DNA from: CAVYXZ01 sp963772595
GTDB lineage: Bacteria > Chloroflexota > Anaerolineae > Aggregatilineales > Phototrophicaceae
Length of the DNA stretch: 64,000 nucleotides
Direction: 5' to 3'
NCBI GenBank assembly: GCA_963772595.1
Contig: CAVYXZ010000007.1
Location: forward strand, 620,001-684,000
Shown: positions 17,968-30,711 of the stretch, one piece after another
How positions within the stretch are numbered: position 1 is the first letter of the stretch
Layout of the letters: each line of letters opens with the position of its first letter
Made by a program: the position numbers and the translations under genes
The notes under the pieces: generated by a model
What the model saw: only the letters and a program-made list of their open reading frames with translations
Database searches by the model: none
What the model was told of the DNA's origin: nothing

Positions 17968-19002
17968 CTACGTCCGCACCTTGGTCTGGAACTCTTGACG
18001 CAGCCCCAACGCCTTCGGATGCTGCGGGTTGATCGCCAGGGCTTCGTCCACAACCGCCAGGGCCGCGTCAAATTCGCCGTTCGCGGCTAACTGTGTCGCC
18101 AGGATCAGCAAGCGATTGATCGCTTTTTTCGGCTGTTCCGCTGCCAGATAGCCGGCTGCGATCCTGCGATGCAGGGCTGTCGGCTGCGCGCCCAGGCTGG
18201 CCGCCCGTTCGAGTTGGGCCAGAGCCTTGAGCGATTTGCCGCGGGTGTCGAAGATGTCTGCCAGCTTGACGTGCCAGTCCGCCGCCTCGTCCAGCCGTCC
18301 CAGGTGTTTGAGCGTGCCAATCACGGCCTCGATGGGGCCAGGGTCACGCGGGGCGAGTTCGCTCGCGCGGATATATTTCGCTAGATCCGCTTCCGGGTCC
18401 GATTCCTGCGGCGCGACATTGGTTTGACGGACGTCACCGTTAAAGCCTGTCATGGCCGCTTCCATGCCCTCGCGCAGCCAGACCTCGACCGCATCCGCCG
18501 CGTTGCTGGTCACTTCGCGCAGCAGGATCAAGTCGTCGCCTTTGAAGTCTTGCAGCACGTAATCCCTGGGGTCCATTTTGCCGGGTGGCCGCCCGATCCC
18601 CACGCGCAGCCGGTCGAATTCGCGCGTGCCCAGCTGCTGAATGATGCTTTTCATGCCGCCCTGACCACCTGCCCCGCCCGACTTGCGCAAGCGCAGCGTC
18701 CCCAGCGGAATGTCGAGATCGTCGTGAATCACCAGCAGCCGCGCCAGGTCCACCTTGTAGAAATCGACCAGTCCACGCACGGCCACACCGCTGTCGTTCA
18801 TGTAAGTCTGCGGCTTCGCCAGAAGCACAGACCGCCCGGCGATCTGCCCGCTGCCGGTCATGGCCTTCTTTTCGGATTTGTCGAATTGCAGTGTGTAGCG
18901 GCGGGCCAGTTCGTCCAGCACCTGCCAGCCCACGTTATGGCGATTTTGTGCGTACTGCTTGCCCGGATTCCCCAGGCCCACGATGAGGTAACGATCTGAC
19001 AT
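17968..19002 (-). CDS. pth: Peptidyl-tRNA hydrolase fused to a TPR-like domain
   Basis: Residues 1-190 are bacterial Pth, which hydrolyses the ester bond of peptidyl-tRNA dropped by ribosomes: IVGLGNPGKQYAQNRHNVGW with catalytic His22, LAKPQTYMNDSG, VIHDDLDIP with the catalytic Asp, and SGGAGGQGGMKSIIQQLGT. After RPPGKMDPRDYVLQ and a linker of about 40 residues, the last 140 residues are tandem helices (LAKYIRASELAPRDPGPIEAVIGTLKHLGRLDEA; LAQLERAASLGAQ; AALAVVDEALAINPQHPKALGL) typical of TPR. Usual Pth is about 190 residues, so this is a real fusion in one frame. I start at ATG 19002, which gives the normal Pth N terminus. Confidence 0.9.
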   Translation of the reverse strand: MSDRYLIVGLGNPGKQYAQNRHNVGWQVLDELARRYTLQFDKSEKKAMTGSGQIAGRSVLLAKPQTYMNDSGVAVRGLVDFYKVDLARLLVIHDDLDIPLGTLRLRKSGGAGGQGGMKSIIQQLGTREFDRLRVGIGRPPGKMDPRDYVLQDFKGDDLILLREVTSNAADAVEVWLREGMEAAMTGFNGDVRQTNVAPQESDPEADLAKYIRASELAPRDPGPIEAVIGTLKHLGRLDEAADWHVKLADIFDTRGKSLKALAQLERAASLGAQPTALHRRIAAGYLAAEQPKKAINRLLILATQLAANGEFDAALAVVDEALAINPQHPKALGLRQEFQTKVRT

Positions 19003-19088
19003 GTCGGTGTATCGCTCGATAGCTGCCAAGCCTATGTTACCGGATCACAGCCGATAGACAAGACAGGATCGCTGTGCAGGCAGGATTT

Positions 19089-19364
19089 TTACGCCTTCCG
19101 CCGCTCCAGGATGATCGTGCAGGCTTCGTCCAGCGAATCCGCCAGGGTAAAAGCATTGCGGCTCTCCGGGTAGGCGCTCACCATGACCGAATACAGCCTG
19201 CGGATCAGCATGTTGTGGGTGACGATCACGCTGACGCCGAGCGTTTCAGCCAGGCGAAGCTCGGCGGTGAAGGCCAGTTCATAATCATGCCAGGTTCATT
19301 CCGGGTCGAAGGTATAGAGCACGACCTTGTCGATCTGATCGCTCCAGGTGACGTGAATGCCCAC
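19089..19364 (-). pseudogene. Decayed paralogue of the gene at 10177
   Basis: From GTG 19364 the frame reads MGIHVTWSDQIDKVVLYTF, then a TGA at 19296-19298 (codon 23), then TWHDYELAFTAELRLAETLG and finally LADSLDEACTIIL before TAA at 19089. The intact gene at 10177 has MPIEVAWGD, Trp at codon 23, TWEEL, and FADDLDQARQML, so the two are homologous, the stop replaces Trp23 (TGG to TGA) and about 35 residues of the middle are missing. A start with GAGAGGCGG upstream is still present. TGA is an ordinary stop elsewhere in the window, so readthrough as Trp is unlikely. Confidence 0.75.
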
Positions 19365-19402
19365 AGGGGCCGCCTCTCTGGCCTACATGACACTTACCTT
19401 CT

Positions 19403-20110
19403 TTATACACCCGTTTGGACGATGAACACGCTGCGATCTTTCATCAGACCGTCGGAAATGGTCTCGACCTTGAACCCCGCCGCTTCGAAGGCCGCCACGT
19501 ATTCGGCATCGCTGAAGAGGCTCATCCGGTGCTGCTCAGTGAAGGTCTCAATTGACTCCGGCGTCCCGACCATGTAATGAAAATCGAGTGTCAGGCTGCG
19601 CCCATCGCGCTGGTTGGTGTTCATGCGCACAATCTTAAGCTCCGGCTGATCGACCGTCTGCATCCCGACGTGGCGGTCCCGCCACTGCTCCGGCGTGATG
19701 AAGCCTTCGACAATCGCCACGCCGCCCGGCTCGAGATGCTGGAACATGGCCGCTGCTACCTGATGCAGATCGTTCAGGCTCTGCGCGTAGGCAATCGCCG
19801 AGAACAGGCAGGTGATGACGTCGTAAGTCTTGCCCAGGTCGAAATCGACCATGCTGGCTTGATGCAGCGGCACGTTGGGCAGGCGTTCGCGGGCCACGCT
19901 CAAAATCTGCTCGTCCAGATCGAGGCCCTCGACATCGTAATGGGCCTGCAAGTGCGCCAGGTGCAGGCCGGTCCCGCAGGCGACATCCAGCAGCGTATTG
20001 CCCGGCGAGTGCTTATACTGCTGGATCCAGGCGTGAACCTGCTGCGATTCGGCAGCGTAATCTTTCCAGGTGTAGATCGCATCGTAGAACCATGCCGATT
20101 TCTTGAACAT
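19403..20110 (-). CDS. Class I SAM-dependent methyltransferase
   Basis: 236 residues. The SAM-binding loop is LLDVACGTGLHLAHL (motif I), followed by VEGLDLDEQILSVAR (motif II acidic end of strand 2) and TYDVITCLFSAIAYAQS (motif IV region). The order matches small-molecule methyltransferases such as sugar N-methyltransferases, but the substrate cannot be deduced. ATG 20110 has a purine-rich GGAAGGGGGAAGGG upstream and gives the usual KSAWFYDAIYTWKDYA opening. Confidence 0.8.
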   Translation of the reverse strand: MFKKSAWFYDAIYTWKDYAAESQQVHAWIQQYKHSPGNTLLDVACGTGLHLAHLQAHYDVEGLDLDEQILSVARERLPNVPLHQASMVDFDLGKTYDVITCLFSAIAYAQSLNDLHQVAAAMFQHLEPGGVAIVEGFITPEQWRDRHVGMQTVDQPELKIVRMNTNQRDGRSLTLDFHYMVGTPESIETFTEQHRMSLFSDAEYVAAFEAAGFKVETISDGLMKDRSVFIVQTGV

Positions 20111-20225
20111 GCCCTTCCCCCTTCCAGCAGTGGACACGGCCTGCCGTGTTGTCCCTACAAGTGCGTCCACTCTGTCATGCCCGTTCTCAGAACAATCACA
20201 GCATATCACAAGGGGTCAGAAAGGG

Positions 20226-22188
20226 TCAAGCATGGGTCTTGCTGAACTGTGTCTCATATAGCTGCGCGTACAGCCCGTTCTGGGTCAGCAGTTCCTCATG
20301 TGTGCCGTGCTCGATCACTTGCCCCCGATCCATCACCAGGATCAGGTCCGCCGCCAGGATCGTGCTGAGCCTATGCGCGATCACAATCGAGGTGCGACCT
20401 TTCTGCACGGTGCGCAGCGCCTCTTGAATCAGCGCTTCGGACTGGCTGTCCAGGTGGCTCGTGGCCTCGTCCAGCACCAGGATACGCGGATCCTTGAGGA
20501 TCACGCGGGCGATGGCGATACGCTGCTTCTCGCCGCCGCTGAGCCGGTAGCCGCGCTCGCCCACCACCGTGTCATAACCCTGCGGCAGGCCCACGATGAA
20601 CTCGTGGATGTTGGCCGCCCGGCAGGCCGCTTCCAGGTCGGCGTCGCTGGCGTTCATGTTGGCATAGAGCAGATTGGTGCGGATGGTATCGTGAAACAGA
20701 TAGGTCTCCTGGGTCACGGTGCCGATCTGCTTTGCCAGAGATTCCAGTGTCACATCGCGCAGGTCGTGGCCGTCCAGGCGAATGTGGCCCTCGCTGGGGT
20801 CATAGAGGCGCGGGATCAGATAAGTCAGCGTCGTCTTGCCCGCCCCACTGGGACCCACCAGCGCCGCCAACTGCCCCGGCTCGATGGTGAAGGACACGTG
20901 ATCCAGCGCCTGCTCGCGGGCCTGACTGTAGTGCGCATTCGCCGCCACCGTTCTCCTTGCTGGCCCCGTTGCCGCGCGTGATCGCGCCGCTGCCGGAAAT
21001 CACATTATCGACATTATCCATACGCCCGTGCCGCACCACCTGGCTCAACAGCGAGGCTGGATCGACACTGTAGCTGAAGCTCACGTTGTCGAAGACCAGT
21101 TCGCCACGCACCGCCTCCAGCACGACCGCATCCGGGGCCTCGTCAATCTCCAGCGGCAGGTCGATCACCTCGAAGACGCGCTCGAAGCTCACCATCGACT
21201 GAGCGAAGGCCACCGGCGCGTTGGTCAGCGCTTGCAGCGGGCCGAACAACTGAATCAGGTAGGAACCAAAGGCCACAATCGTGCCGATGGTGAAAACGCC
21301 TTCCAGCACCAGATGCCCACCCAGCCAGTAGACCAGCGCCGTGCCAACCGCGCTGATGAGACTGATGAGCACGAAGAACTGGCTGCCCACGTAGGCGCGC
21401 TCGATGCCGTTATCACGCACCGCTGCCGCCCGCTCCTGGAAATGCGCGACCTCCTCGTGCCGGCGTCCAAAGAGCTTGACCAGCAGCGCCCCGCTGATAT
21501 TGAGCGTTTCGTTCATCATGGCGTTCATGCGCGCGTTGTGGTCCATCTGCTCCTGCGCAATCACGCGCAGACGGCTGCCTAAACGGCGTCCGGCCAGGAT
21601 GAACAGCGGCAGCACCGCCACACCCAGGATGGTCAGCCGCCATTCCATTGCCAGCATGACGCCCATCGTAGCAATCACAGTCACAATGTTGGTGACAATG
21701 TCCACAATCGTGTTGCTGATAGCCGTCTGCGCCCCCACCACATCGTTGTTCAGACGGCTCATAAGTTCGCCCGTCTTGGTATTGGTGAAGAAGCGCAGCG
21801 ACATCTTCTGCAAATGACTGTAGAGACTGACGCGCAGGTCGTAAATCACGCCCTCGCCTACCGTCGCGTTGATCTTACGCTGGACCACCCGCAGCGCCCC
21901 GCTGACCACCGGAATCCCGACCAGCGCCAGCGCCAGCAGGTTCAGCCGGTCGATCTTGCCCTGCGGCAGCGTGTAGTCGATCAAATCGCGGAAGATCAGC
22001 GGTGTCAGCAGGCCCAAGCCCGTCGTAATCAGGATAATCAGCAGCATGAACGCGATCCCGGTCCAGTAGGGCCGCGCATAGGCCATCACCCGCCTGAGCA
22101 GCGCCCAGGTGATTTGGGTATCCGGTTTGTCTTCCATGCTGTTGCGGTAGAAGGACCACATGCCCCGACCGCCTCCCATTCCCATCAT
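20226..22188 (-). CDS. ABC exporter half-transporter (TMD-NBD), one frameshift
   Basis: N-terminal ABC type-1 exporter membrane domain with six helices (about residues 35-330), including a QRKINATVGEGVIYDLR coupling region, then a nucleotide-binding domain with Walker A GPSGAGKTT, signature LSGGEKQR, Walker B ILVLDEATS and switch His in VIAHRLST. The two parts are in different frames, joining near 20945 just after a Gly/Asn-rich linker (ITRGNGASKENGG). The start ATG 22188 has GGAGG six bases upstream. The protein of about 650 residues should dimerise; the substrate is unknown. It is divergent from the oxidoreductase gene at 22307. Confidence 0.85.
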
Positions 22189-22306
22189 AAGGCACCTCCA
22201 GGTAATAGCATAACCCCGGCAGCAGCTTCGAACCACCGGAAAAATGGTCAGGTGTACACTAGCCATATCTGCGGTAGTATCCGCTTACATCAGAAAGGAT
22301 GAACGC

Positions 22307-23332
22307 ATGGCACAAACACTGCGCGCGGTCATGGTTGGCTGCGGGGGCATCAGCAATGCATGGGGCAAAGCCACGTTGGAAATCGACGACCTGGACCTGG
22401 TCGGCTTCGTCGACCTGCGTGAACTGGCCGCTGCCGGGCGGGCGGAAGAGTTCGGCACGCCGGATGCCCTGGTCAGCACCGATCTGGAATCGACACTGGA
22501 GAAGCTTCAGCCGGACATCGTCTTCAACTGCACTGTGCCAGAGGTCCATGCCGAGACGGCTCAGATGGCGCTGCGACACGGCGCACACGTTCTGGTCGAG
22601 AAGCCCCTGTCGTCCTCAATGGAGAGCGCCCGCGCCATGATCGCTACGGCGGAGGCTGAGGGCAAAATGCTGGCCGTCATGCAGAACCGGCGCTATAACC
22701 CCTACATTCGGCGGCTGCGCGGCCTCCTCGACAGCGGCCAGATCGGCCCGCTGACCAGCCTGCACAGCGATTTCTTCATCGGCGCGCATTTCGGCGGCTT
22801 CCGCGATGAGATGGCGCACGTTCTGCTGCTCGATATGGCGATCCACACCTTCGACGCGGCCCGTTTCCTCAGCCGGGCGGACCCGGTGGCCGTCTACTGT
22901 CACGAGTGGAACATGGCCGGGTCCTGGTACGCGCAGGATGCGTCCGCTGTCGCCATCTTCGAGATGTCCAACGGCATTGTCTACAATTATCGCGGCAGTT
23001 GGAGCGCGGAGGGCTTGCGCACTTCCTGGGAAAGCCACTGGCGCATCACCGGGACGAAGGGTTCCGCACGCTGGCACGACGACGAGCACTTAGAAGCGCA
23101 GTCCACCACGCCCAGCGACAGCCTGATCTACACACCGGTAGATCTGGATTTCCCCGCCGAGGTCCCGCTAGAACACACTGGCGGTCACACGGGCTGCATC
23201 CGAGAGTTTGTCCAGGCCGTGCGCAGCGGAGCCACGCCGGAAACAGTCGCTACGGACAACATTAAGAGCCTGGCAATGGTCTTCGGGGCCATCGAAAGCG
23301 CCCAGCGCAAGGCGCGCGTCGAGATTCACTGA
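22307..23332 (+). CDS. Gfo/Idh/MocA-family oxidoreductase
   Basis: NAD(P)-dependent dehydrogenase fold. The Rossmann glycine motif is VMVGCGGISNAWGKA, the conserved EKP is in VLVEKPLSSS, and the C-terminal alpha/beta domain contains DMAIHTFDAARFL with the catalytic-type D-x-x-x-H. About 341 residues. Family members act on sugars, inositols or their derivatives. ATG 22307 has AAAGGATG upstream. The 3' end overlaps the convergent gene by seven bases. Confidence 0.85.
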   Translation: MAQTLRAVMVGCGGISNAWGKATLEIDDLDLVGFVDLRELAAAGRAEEFGTPDALVSTDLESTLEKLQPDIVFNCTVPEVHAETAQMALRHGAHVLVEKPLSSSMESARAMIATAEAEGKMLAVMQNRRYNPYIRRLRGLLDSGQIGPLTSLHSDFFIGAHFGGFRDEMAHVLLLDMAIHTFDAARFLSRADPVAVYCHEWNMAGSWYAQDASAVAIFEMSNGIVYNYRGSWSAEGLRTSWESHWRITGTKGSARWHDDEHLEAQSTTPSDSLIYTPVDLDFPAEVPLEHTGGHTGCIREFVQAVRSGATPETVATDNIKSLAMVFGAIESAQRKARVEIH

Positions 23333-24123
23333 GTCGTTTTGCGCCAGTGGGCGATCATGTGCTGGATGGCCGCGTCTGAGTAGAAGTGCTGCACGTAGCG
23401 CGAGCCGTAGACCGTGTCGATGTGCGCCTGATCGACCACCAACCGTGCTTTGAAGGCCTTGTAGACCTCGCCGTAGACCTTTGTCTCGCCGACGTTGTAA
23501 CGCATGAGGCTGAAATCCGCACGCCCGACAAAGTCGCCGACCAGGCGTGCTTTGCGGGTGTCGTCCAGTTCGGTCTGGAGTGCCAGCACAGTATAGGGCG
23601 GCTGCTCGAACTGAACGTAACCGTCATCGCGCGGCGAGGGGTAAGCATACACATCGATGTCCAGCGAGGTGTGCATCTCATCTTCGAACCAGTTGAGCTT
23701 GTCCAGGTGACGGCCCTGCTCGAAATAGGCCGTGTTGAACAGGTGGCAGAGTTCGTCCACCGTATGGTGCTGGTAAGCCTCATCGTCACCGGTGATCCAG
23801 TGCAGCTTGGGGAAGAAATCCGAGACCATCACCGCCAGCGGATCGCGGTAGAGCGTGATGATCTGCGCCGCCCGGCCCGGCCTGATAACGTGCTGGTAGG
23901 CCCAGGTGGTCGTCCCCGGCTGCGCTTCCGTTTTGAGGGTGTCCGGGGCGAAGGTATGGGCCTGAATAGCGAAAAGACCCTGCTGCTCCAACGAATGGTG
24001 CATCGCCATCGAGCCGACGCGCCCGGTCGAATAGACCAGGACCGGCATCTGGCCGCGCAGATACAGCCGGACGTAGCAATCCAGCCCACGTTTGATCTTG
24101 TAAGGCAGTCGGTTCAGCTTCAT
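23326..24123 (-). CDS. Sulfotransferase-like / capsular polysaccharide synthesis-type protein
   Basis: About 265 residues. VLVYSTGRVGSMAMHHSL resembles the PAPS-binding P loop (S-x-G-R-x-G-S) of sulfotransferases, and IITLYRDPLAVMVSDFF resembles the second PAPS-binding region (R-D-P-x-x-x-x-S). This suggests transfer of sulfate to a glycan or lipid, although family members of the putative capsular polysaccharide synthesis group are uncharacterised. I start at ATG 24123. No signal peptide. Confidence 0.6.
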   Translation of the reverse strand: MKLNRLPYKIKRGLDCYVRLYLRGQMPVLVYSTGRVGSMAMHHSLEQQGLFAIQAHTFAPDTLKTEAQPGTTTWAYQHVIRPGRAAQIITLYRDPLAVMVSDFFPKLHWITGDDEAYQHHTVDELCHLFNTAYFEQGRHLDKLNWFEDEMHTSLDIDVYAYPSPRDDGYVQFEQPPYTVLALQTELDDTRKARLVGDFVGRADFSLMRYNVGETKVYGEVYKAFKARLVVDQAHIDTVYGSRYVQHFYSDAAIQHMIAHWRKTTQ

Positions 24124-24265
24124 GAATCCCGCCCCAGGTGTGAATACCGGCCTGCATTGTAGCAAATCCGCCGCGTATTCCAACTCCATTCTGACGCAGT
24201 CATGTTATCATAGAGGCTGGTCGACAGCCCTGTCGGCCTGGCTTTGTTGGAGATGAGACCACCCT

Positions 24266-27746
<3,481 letters not shown>

Positions 27747-27749
27747 GGC

Positions 27750-28559
27750 TTAATCGGCCCCCAACCACTGCGTAATAGCCCAGCGCTGGCGTGGGAAATC
27801 GAAACACCACTGTGCTTTGCTGAGCGTGTTATAGCCCAGGATCAAATCCATTGGCAGATCAAGCGTGGCGTTGACGCGCCCCAGATCCACGCTCGCCACG
27901 CGCTGAGCCGGAAAGCTTCTGCCGCCGATGACCGCCGGAGCCATGCGGAACATGGGCGTTTCCATCTGGAAGCCGGTCGAGTCGGTGCCGGTCGATTGCC
28001 CGGCAGGCTCAAAGGAGTCCGGGTGTTGGGCGATGAAATTCGCATCGACCACTGTGAGGCTCGCGCCGGTATCCCAGACGGCATTCGCCATCGCGCGGCC
28101 AGGCTGAACGTCAATATACGGGTGAAAGCGCTGGTCGAGCCGCAGCGTATGAAAGGCGGTACCGGCGAAGCTATCCTGACTATCTATCTCAACACGCGCT
28201 TCGTCAAAGCGAAAATGACAGCAGAAGTCCTTGAGCAGGTCCATACCAATCAGGCTGTCCCGCTCCGGTGCCCCTTCTGGCAGCCGCACAACCTCGAAGT
28301 CCTGCCGTGAGATCGGCCCGACGCTGAGTTCCGGCACGACAATCAGGTCGTCGCTGCTTTTCGCAAACACGCCGGAGGATTCATCCTTCGCGTGCGCACT
28401 CAAGGTGGCAGTATAATCATCGAAAATAACGTGGGTGCGTGCCGCGCCCGTATCTAGCAAAAACCGATAAGGTCTGCCGCCAATGTGCCCATCGACGAAG
28501 ACTCCGGCAGCGTCCGGGTCGTCGTCATCCGGCACGATGATGAGCTTGAGTTCAGCCAT
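27750..28559 (-). CDS. Two-lobed retropepsin-like aspartyl protease
   Basis: 270 residues containing two retropepsin-type lobes in one chain. Lobe 1 has FLLDTGAARTHV (Asp36) and later SLIGMDLL; lobe 2 has AVWDTGASLTVVD (Asp163) and later DLILGYNTL. Each lobe thus has the D-T-G loop and the hydrophobic-hydrophobic-Gly element that supports it, giving a complete two-aspartate active site in a monomer as in pepsin. No signal peptide, so probably cytoplasmic. It overlaps the upstream dehydrogenase gene by eight bases and is likely co-translated. Confidence 0.75.
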   Translation of the reverse strand: MAELKLIIVPDDDDPDAAGVFVDGHIGGRPYRFLLDTGAARTHVIFDDYTATLSAHAKDESSGVFAKSSDDLIVVPELSVGPISRQDFEVVRLPEGAPERDSLIGMDLLKDFCCHFRFDEARVEIDSQDSFAGTAFHTLRLDQRFHPYIDVQPGRAMANAVWDTGASLTVVDANFIAQHPDSFEPAGQSTGTDSTGFQMETPMFRMAPAVIGGRSFPAQRVASVDLGRVNATLDLPMDLILGYNTLSKAQWCFDFPRQRWAITQWLGAD

Positions 28560-29538
28560 GCGCCCTGCGCAGAATCTCGGCCTCGCGCTCGCGGCTGATA
28601 CCGATGCTGCGCGGCCCAACTCCTTCGGTCGCCGGGGGCTGGGTCTGAAGCCAGGCCCAGGTGTCGCGCAGGGTGTCGTCTAAGGGACGCGACGTAAAGC
28701 CCGCCGCCCGTGCCTTCGCAATGCTCCACTTGAACAGGCCATGATACTCGGCGGGCAGCCAGTATTTGACATCATCGACCGGCTGAACGCCCTGGGCCTG
28801 AAGCGCGGCATCGTCCACCCAGATGTAGCGCACATCACCGCCAGTAATGCGGCGCACACTGTCCAGAAAATCGCCGAAGCACAGCATTGGCCCGGTCACG
28901 TCGTAGATGCCGCTGCGCTGTGCTTCCATCATGTCCAGCAGCCAGGCGTCCATGTCGCGCACATCGACAATCTGAAGCGGCAACTCCGGCGTGCCGGGGG
29001 CCAGCACCTCACCGCCCGCTGCCACCCGCCGCAGCCAGTAGGCCAGACGTGGACTCTTGTCGTAGGGACCGACGATCATGCCGGGCCGAACGATGAGCGC
29101 CGCGCCAGGAAAATCCGCCATCACGGCCTTTTCACACAACACTTTGAGCGCGCCGTAATAGCGTCCGATTTCCTCCGCGCTTTCATCTTCCATTGTTTCG
29201 AGCGGGTTGGATTCGTCGCCGCCTTCTGGCCCAATGTCTGCGTAAGCCGAAAGCGACGAAATGAAGACGTACTGCTGCGCATGACCCTTCAACAGGCCCG
29301 AAGACTGCCGCACCACACGCGGCAGATAGCCGCAGGTATCGATCACCGCGTCCCAGTCGCGGCCCTCCAGCGCGGCCAGATCACCGTCGCGGTCGCCACG
29401 AAGCTGCTCGACCTGCGGATACAGGTCTGCGCCGCTCTGGCCCCGGTTGAACAAGGTCAACGTATGCCCCCGTGCCAGCGCCGTCTCCACCAGATGACGC
29501 CCTACGAACACCGTCCCACCCAGTATCAAAATCTTCAT
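28552..29538 (-). CDS. NAD(P)-binding extended short-chain dehydrogenase/epimerase
   Basis: 328 residues. The N-terminal ILGGTVFVGRHLVETAL is the G-x-x-G-x-x-G nucleotide loop, SSLSAYADIG supplies the Ser region, and YYGALKVLCEKAV the Y-x-x-x-K. The central IVRPGMIVGPYDKSPRLAYWL matches nucleotide-sugar-epimerase-like proteins of plant CSP41/isoflavone-reductase type, but the substrate is not known. The stop lies inside the protease gene that follows. Confidence 0.8.
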   Translation of the reverse strand: MKILILGGTVFVGRHLVETALARGHTLTLFNRGQSGADLYPQVEQLRGDRDGDLAALEGRDWDAVIDTCGYLPRVVRQSSGLLKGHAQQYVFISSLSAYADIGPEGGDESNPLETMEDESAEEIGRYYGALKVLCEKAVMADFPGAALIVRPGMIVGPYDKSPRLAYWLRRVAAGGEVLAPGTPELPLQIVDVRDMDAWLLDMMEAQRSGIYDVTGPMLCFGDFLDSVRRITGGDVRYIWVDDAALQAQGVQPVDDVKYWLPAEYHGLFKWSIAKARAAGFTSRPLDDTLRDTWAWLQTQPPATEGVGPRSIGISREREAEILRRAHG

Positions 29539-29617
29539 CAGCCACCCTTAAATCTCTTAACATTCTGTAGTCTTGCCAGACTATAACACAGGCGGCTACA
29601 ATGGGACTAAGCCAGCT

Positions 29618-30205
29618 ATGCACAACCAGGGTTTATCCGTGCAGGACAAAGCTCAAATTCATCAGACTACCCTTGAGTTGGTTCAGGGCGACATTACACA
29701 TCAAGACACGGATGCCATCGTCAACGCGGCGAATTCCTCGCTGCTGGGCGGTGGCGGGGTTGACGGGGCCATTCACCGTGCGGCGGGGCCGAAACTGCTG
29801 GCCGAGACGCGCACGCTGGGCGGCTGCCAGACCGGTGACGCGAAGATTTCAAAGGGCTACCGGCTCAAAGCGCGGCACGTGATTCACACCGTAGGACCAG
29901 TCTACCGGCGGGGTGATCCGCAGGTGGCTGCACTGCTCGCCAGCGCCTACCAGCGCAGCCTGGAAGTGGCCCTGGAAAACGGCATCACCTCAATAGCCTT
30001 CCCCTCGATCAGCACCGGCGTGTTCGGCTACCCGGTCGATAAAGCGGCAGAGATCGCCCTGACGACCGTCTGCGATTTCGCCAGCAGCCAGGATCAAATA
30101 CACCTGGTCCGCTTCGTCCTCTTTGACCCGCAGACGCACCAGGCTTACGCCAGGGTACTCACCCGGCTGGTGACAGCGCGCCCGGATGTGGACGCGCGCT
30201 CCTGA
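29618..30205 (+). CDS. Macro-domain ADP-ribose hydrolase
   Basis: Macro domain of MacroD/YmdB type, which removes ADP-ribose or hydrolyses O-acetyl-ADP-ribose. Motifs: LVQGDITHQDTDAIVNAANSSL with the catalytic Asn, GGGGVDGAIHRAAGP (catalytic loop G-x-D-x-A), and SISTGVFGYP for phosphate binding. About 195 residues. The start may be ATG 29618 or a GTG at 29639. Its stop lies one base from the stop of the convergent MarR gene. Confidence 0.88.
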   Translation: MHNQGLSVQDKAQIHQTTLELVQGDITHQDTDAIVNAANSSLLGGGGVDGAIHRAAGPKLLAETRTLGGCQTGDAKISKGYRLKARHVIHTVGPVYRRGDPQVAALLASAYQRSLEVALENGITSIAFPSISTGVFGYPVDKAAEIALTTVCDFASSQDQIHLVRFVLFDPQTHQAYARVLTRLVTARPDVDARS

Positions 30206-30206
30206 T

Positions 30207-30653
30207 TTAGTCCAGTGACAGATTTTGCAGCACACCCAGCACATGCTGGAAGGATTCGTAGTTGCCACCGGCGAAAAGTTCCGCCAGCCGAGAATCAATC
30301 TCTTTCGCACTCTTGCGTACTGCTGTCTTGTATTCCTGACCCGCATCCGTGAGGTAGATGCGCACGGCCCGCCGGTCGGATGGGTCAGCCCGGCGCTCGA
30401 TCAAGCCTTTGTTCTGGAGCTTATCCAGGTTGGGCGTAAACGAGGTCGCCGCGCGGCCCACCGCCCGCGCCAGTTCGGACGCATGTTGACCGTCCTGTTC
30501 GTAGAGAGCGCGCAGAATGTACCATTCAATCACAGTGAGACCCAGCGGCTGGACAACCTGTCCAAAAACCTGGTCAAGGTTGCGTAGTGCGATGTCGAGG
30601 TTGCACCAGATTGATCCATTGAAACGCAGAGATTTTCCGTTGGTAGTAGTCAT
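30207..30653 (-). CDS. MarR-family transcriptional regulator
   Basis: 148 residues with the MarR winged helix: LTVIEWYILRALYEQDGQHASELARAVGRAATSFTPNLDKLQNKGLIERRADPSDRRAVRIYLTDAG, including the D-x-R wing. It dimerises through terminal helices. No obvious target operon touches it; FHA lies just upstream on the same strand. ATG 30653 is preferred over the GTG at 30671. Confidence 0.85.
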   Translation of the reverse strand: MTTTNGKSLRFNGSIWCNLDIALRNLDQVFGQVVQPLGLTVIEWYILRALYEQDGQHASELARAVGRAATSFTPNLDKLQNKGLIERRADPSDRRAVRIYLTDAGQEYKTAVRKSAKEIDSRLAELFAGGNYESFQHVLGVLQNLSLD

Positions 30654-30711
30654 AGCTTTCTGATAGTCCACTTATCTCGTTCGTAGTGCAGAATATAGCG
30701 GTGACGCTATT

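Noticed and set aside
19296..19298. TGA as a sense (Trp or selenocysteine) codon
   Set aside because: TGA ends many intact genes here, no SECIS-like hairpin is seen, and the gene also has a deletion.
28741..29586. Open frame antisense to the dehydrogenase gene
   Set aside because: No domain, no ribosome site, and the opposite strand has clear Rossmann motifs.
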